From Bacteroidia bacterium (GTDB lineage Bacteria; Bacteroidota; Bacteroidia; Bacteroidales; GCA-2748055): a stretch of DNA of 9,233 bases. Positions 7,663 to 9,233 of this stretch are shown piece after piece. Each line of letters opens with the position of its first letter. Position 1 is the stretch's first letter. The notes beneath the pieces are model-generated. The model searched no databases and had not been told where the DNA came from. It saw only the letters and a program-made list of their open reading frames with translations. A program made the translations under genes and the position numbers. The stretch spans positions 1 to 9,233 of the forward strand of contig JAUVKN010000161.1 of NCBI GenBank assembly GCA_030596245.1, given 5' to 3'.

Positions 7663-7705
7663 AAAAATGGGATAACGAAGTCATATTTTCTTCATCATCC
7701 CATTT
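7663..7705 (-). terminator. Strong hairpin terminator or attenuator just before murI
   Basis: On the minus-strand transcript, arms of 16 bases (7690-7705 and 7665-7680) pair completely with two G-U wobbles around a nine-base loop, and the stem runs into AUUUUUG. On the plus strand the wobbles become A-C mismatches, so the structure is intact only in RNA read leftward. It lies 70 bases past the end of the second skp gene and ends 20 bases before the murI start codon. It could terminate the bamA-skp transcript or act as a conditional attenuator of murI. Confidence 0.7.
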
Positions 7706-7736
7706 CTATCTCTTAGTTTGAAAGCGGCCAAGTCTT

Positions 7737-7781
7737 ACTTTTGACTTTTGACTTCTGACTTTACAGACTTTCGACTTACAG
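7737..7781. repeat. Degenerate heptamer tandem array across the skp-like 2 stop codon
   Basis: On the plus strand the units are ACTTTTG (7737), ACTTTTG (7744), ACTTCTG (7751), ACTTTACAG (7758, two bases longer), ACTTTCG (7767) and ACTTACAG (7774). Each begins ACTT. The last unit overlaps the stop codon (7776-7778) of the minus-strand skp-like gene, so the array forms the start of its 3' untranslated region. It is probably a slippage-derived repeat. Confidence 0.6.
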
Positions 7782-8282
7782 GCCCAATTTGGCCTTGACG
7801 AGCGGAAGCATATCAACGCTCTCCTCGGAGGTGTAGACGGGGTTGCCCTGACTCAGGTCGAATACATAGAGAAGGCCCTGCTCTTTGGCAATCTCATTAA
7901 TGGCGTTACGTGCTTTATCCATTACCGGCTGGATCATGATCATACTTTGCTGTTGGAGGTCCTGCTGGGCGGTCTGGGCGAAATTCTGAAGGCGAACCTG
8001 CATCTCCTGGATCTCAGAAGCCTTGGCTTCTCTGATCAGGTTGCTCATGACAACTTCAGTCTGATTGAACTCTTCGATCTTCTTGTTGATCTCTACCTGG
8101 ATCCGTTCAATCTCAAGGTCATATTCCGACCTCAGATTCTGTACTTTGATCTGTGCTGTATCGTATTCCGGCATGGCCTGGAGCAACTCTTCGGAGGTGA
8201 TGTGTCCAAATTTCTGTGCATTCACAGCAAGAGCGATGCAGAGGATACCTAAAGCTAGGGTGATTTTTTTCAAAGTCTTCAT
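7776..8282 (-). CDS. OmpH/Skp-family periplasmic chaperone, second copy
   Basis: Complete, 168 residues. An N-terminal signal peptide (Lys-Lys, hydrophobic core about 7-20, likely cleavage after Ala22 in AVNA|QKF) directs export. The mature protein is almost wholly helical, with a long charged coiled coil (about 45-130) and a short beta-like end (LLYVFDLSQGNPVY, 137-150), the typical OmpH/Skp layout. The family binds unfolded outer-membrane proteins in the periplasm as a trimer and delivers them to the BAM complex. It sits 60 bases downstream of a paralogue and near the bamA end, which supports this role. A candidate promoter lies in the short gap. The two copies are clearly diverged along their length, so they may not be redundant. 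The start is set by the signal peptide. Confidence 0.87.
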   Translation of the reverse strand: MKTLKKITLALGILCIALAVNAQKFGHITSEELLQAMPEYDTAQIKVQNLRSEYDLEIERIQVEINKKIEEFNQTEVVMSNLIREAKASEIQEMQVRLQNFAQTAQQDLQQQSMIMIQPVMDKARNAINEIAKEQGLLYVFDLSQGNPVYTSEESVDMLPLVKAKLGL

Positions 8283-8329
8283 TGTTTGTTATTTGCGTAT
8301 TTAACTGATTACTTGCACAAAAGCGCCTA

Positions 8330-8337
8330 CAAATGTA
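8330..8337 (-). promoter_or_regulatory. Candidate -7 promoter box of skp-like 2
   Basis: The minus strand reads TACATTTG, a full match to TAnnTTTG, 47 bases before the start codon of the second skp gene and six bases after the stop of the first. No clear -33 TTTG is visible, since that position falls within the preceding gene's end. It may give the second copy its own transcript. Confidence 0.35.
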
Positions 8338-8342
8338 AGATA

Positions 8343-8858
8343 TTAATTTTTATAACCTAACTTTTTCAGCACTTCATCACTCAAATCATATCGAGGATTT
8401 GAGTATAAAACTGCGGCCCCGGAAGAGGTGTCGAAAATCACCGCATAACTGCCCTCGGCAGACAGTTCTTTCACTGCTTTGTAGAGGGCATCCTGGATGG
8501 GCTTCACCAGCTCCTGACGCTTCTTGGAGAGATCACCTTCGGGTCCGAAATATTTGGATTGGAGCTCCTTCACCTGACGCTCCTTGGCGATGATCTCCTC
8601 TTCCCTTTTCTTCTTCATCTCATCGGTAAGCAATACACGCTCCGACTGATAGGTTTTATACAACTGCTCAATTGCCTCATATTCTACAGTAATTTCACCT
8701 TCCCACGCTTCCGATACTTTATTCAACTCTTCCTGTGCAGCATTGTATGAGGGAATATTCTGAAGGATATAATCTGTGTCCACAAATGCGAACTTCTGCG
8801 CGAGGGTCACTCCCATAAAGAGGAACAGGGCGACGCTGGATGCTATTATTTTTTTCAT
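8343..8858 (-). CDS. OmpH/Skp-family periplasmic chaperone, first copy
   Basis: Complete, 171 residues. The signal peptide runs from MKKII through a hydrophobic core, with likely cleavage after Ala20 (VTLA|QKF). The mature part starts FAFVDTDYILQNIPSY (23-38), the standard OmpH N-terminal strand and helix. It continues as a long, highly charged helix (about 40-105, rich in Glu and Lys) and closes with a strand region (YAVIFDTSSGAAVLYSNP, 138-155) and DLSDEVLKKLGYKN. The proposed role is holding outer-membrane protein precursors for BamA, whose 3' end lies 207 bases upstream on the same strand. The arrangement bamA followed by two skp-like genes is common in Bacteroidota. It is probably transcribed with bamA or from the TAAATTTG box at 8920-8927. 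Confidence 0.9.
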   Translation of the reverse strand: MKKIIASSVALFLFMGVTLAQKFAFVDTDYILQNIPSYNAAQEELNKVSEAWEGEITVEYEAIEQLYKTYQSERVLLTDEMKKKREEEIIAKERQVKELQSKYFGPEGDLSKKRQELVKPIQDALYKAVKELSAEGSYAVIFDTSSGAAVLYSNPRYDLSDEVLKKLGYKN

Positions 8859-8902
8859 AACCGTAGGTTTTTAATATGGATTATAGGTTTTCCTGGTGTA
8901 TC

Positions 8903-8946
8903 TAATTCAAACACTATACCAAATTTAATTCAAACACTGTACCAAA
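8903..8946. repeat. Tandem pair of 21-base repeats upstream of skp-like 1
   Basis: Two copies (8903-8923 and 8926-8946, period 23) differ at one position, A8916 against G8939. Each contains TTCAAACACT on the plus strand. The pair lies 45 to 88 bases before the skp-like 1 start codon and the candidate -7 box sits at their junction. Confidence 0.7.
8920..8927 (-). promoter_or_regulatory. Candidate -7 promoter box of skp-like 1
   Basis: The minus strand reads TAAATTTG, a full match to TAnnTTTG, 61 bases before the start codon. It forms only at the junction of the two 21-base repeats; the outer copy edge reads differently. A TTTTG lies upstream (8943-8947), but the gap is shorter than usual, so promoter activity is uncertain. 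Confidence 0.35.
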
Positions 8947-8972
8947 ATAGAAATTATTCGGAAAATCGACCT

Positions 8973-9017
8973 GCGAACCAGTGCTGACAGATGTTCCAAC
9001 CCGCGAACCAGTGCTGA
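8973..9017. repeat. Tandem pair of 15-base repeats downstream of bamA
   Basis: GCGAACCAGTGCTGA occurs exactly at 8973-8987 and 9003-9017, with a 30-base period and a 15-base spacer. The pair lies in the 207-base gap after bamA and is unrelated in sequence to the 21-base pair beside it. It has no coding, terminator or insertion-sequence features that I can see. Confidence 0.65.
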
Positions 9018-9065
9018 AATGAAGCCGCAAACGTCTCATACAGGTTAGAATTTCTTTCACTAATG

Positions 9066-9233
9066 TTAAAACTGCTGACCCATGGTGAAGTGGAACTGTG
9101 ATCCGCTGAGGCCGGGATGTCCCGGGTACGGGTCGAAACCATAACCCCAGTCGATTCCCAGCAGTCCAAACATGGGCAGGAAGGCACGAACACCAAAACC
9201 TGCGGCACGTTTTGCCCTGAAGGGATTGAACTC
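9066..9233 (-). CDS. bamA: Outer-membrane protein assembly factor BamA, C-terminal end
   Basis: Only the last 55 codons and the TAA stop (9066-9068) are in the window; the gene enters from the right edge. The visible part reads as the final strands of the Omp85 beta-barrel: GFGVRAFLPMFGLLGIDWGY (12-31 of the fragment), then a short loop and the terminal strand SQFHFTMGQQF. The ending in aromatic Phe with alternating hydrophobic residues is the beta-signal of outer-membrane barrels, and the FGLLGIDWGYGFD pattern is typical of BamA. BamA folds and inserts beta-barrel proteins at the outer membrane. Two Skp-like chaperone genes downstream support this over TamA or another Omp85 protein. The POTRA domains lie outside the window. 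Confidence 0.86.
   Translation of the reverse strand, partial: EFNPFRAKRAAGFGVRAFLPMFGLLGIDWGYGFDPYPGHPGLSGSQFHFTMGQQF

Noticed and set aside
8399..8593. Plus-strand small frame opposite skp-like 1
   Set aside because: It is an antisense shadow of a well-supported gene and has no recognisable domain.
8903..9017. CRISPR-like array from the tandem repeats between bamA and skp
   Set aside because: There are only two copies of each unit, the repeat types are unrelated, the spacers are 2 and 15 bases, and no cas gene is nearby.
8954..9208. Minus-strand 84-codon frame covering the bamA end and repeat region
   Set aside because: It overlaps bamA in another frame, and its repeated QHWFAG peptide comes only from the 15-base DNA repeats.

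Overview
The window looks like a chromosomal segment of a Bacteroidota bacterium. The evidence is a BamA C-terminus followed by two OmpH/Skp genes and murI (from memory, a common Bacteroidota order), a fused-type 2-oxoacid:ferredoxin oxidoreductase alpha subunit, GldL/GldM-like sequence in a membrane protein, weak or absent Shine-Dalgarno sequences, and several TAnnTTTG boxes, the Bacteroidota -7 promoter element. No rRNA, tRNA, CRISPR array, insertion sequence or phage gene was seen.

Layout from left to right: (1) 1-418, minus, the N-terminal 139 codons of a korA-like gene that runs off the left edge. (2) 665-2632, minus, a complete WbpM/CapD-type membrane nucleotide-sugar 4,6-dehydratase, with a weak terminator just after it. 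(3) 2633-2939, a divergent intergenic region with three small inverted repeats. (4) 2940-5105, plus, the only rightward gene: a six-helix membrane protein ending in a complete SpoIIE/PP2C serine phosphatase domain. Its N-terminal half resembles GldL (twice) and GldM, the motor proteins of gliding and type IX secretion. (5) 5264-6619, minus, an AAA_14/DUF4143 ATPase that is lower in GC in sampled stretches. (6) 6784-9233, minus, an envelope biogenesis cluster read as bamA (3' end only), skp-like 1, skp-like 2, murI.

The right-hand cluster covers outer-membrane protein insertion (BamA), periplasmic chaperoning (two Skp-like proteins) and D-glutamate supply for peptidoglycan (MurI). A strong hairpin terminator or attenuator lies only 20 bases before the murI start, so murI is probably not simply co-transcribed with skp. 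The dehydratase would supply a modified sugar for surface polysaccharide. The korA-like gene belongs to central anaerobic carbon metabolism and appears unrelated to its neighbours.

The most unusual item is the 2940-5105 protein. It appears to join GldL-like transmembrane hairpins and a GldM-like periplasmic helical domain to a cytoplasmic coiled coil and a PP2C phosphatase. This suggests a signalling protein derived from, or coupled to, the type IX secretion motor. The smaller points of interest are non-coding: the pre-murI hairpin, two unrelated tandem repeat pairs between bamA and skp, and a heptamer array across the end of the second skp gene.
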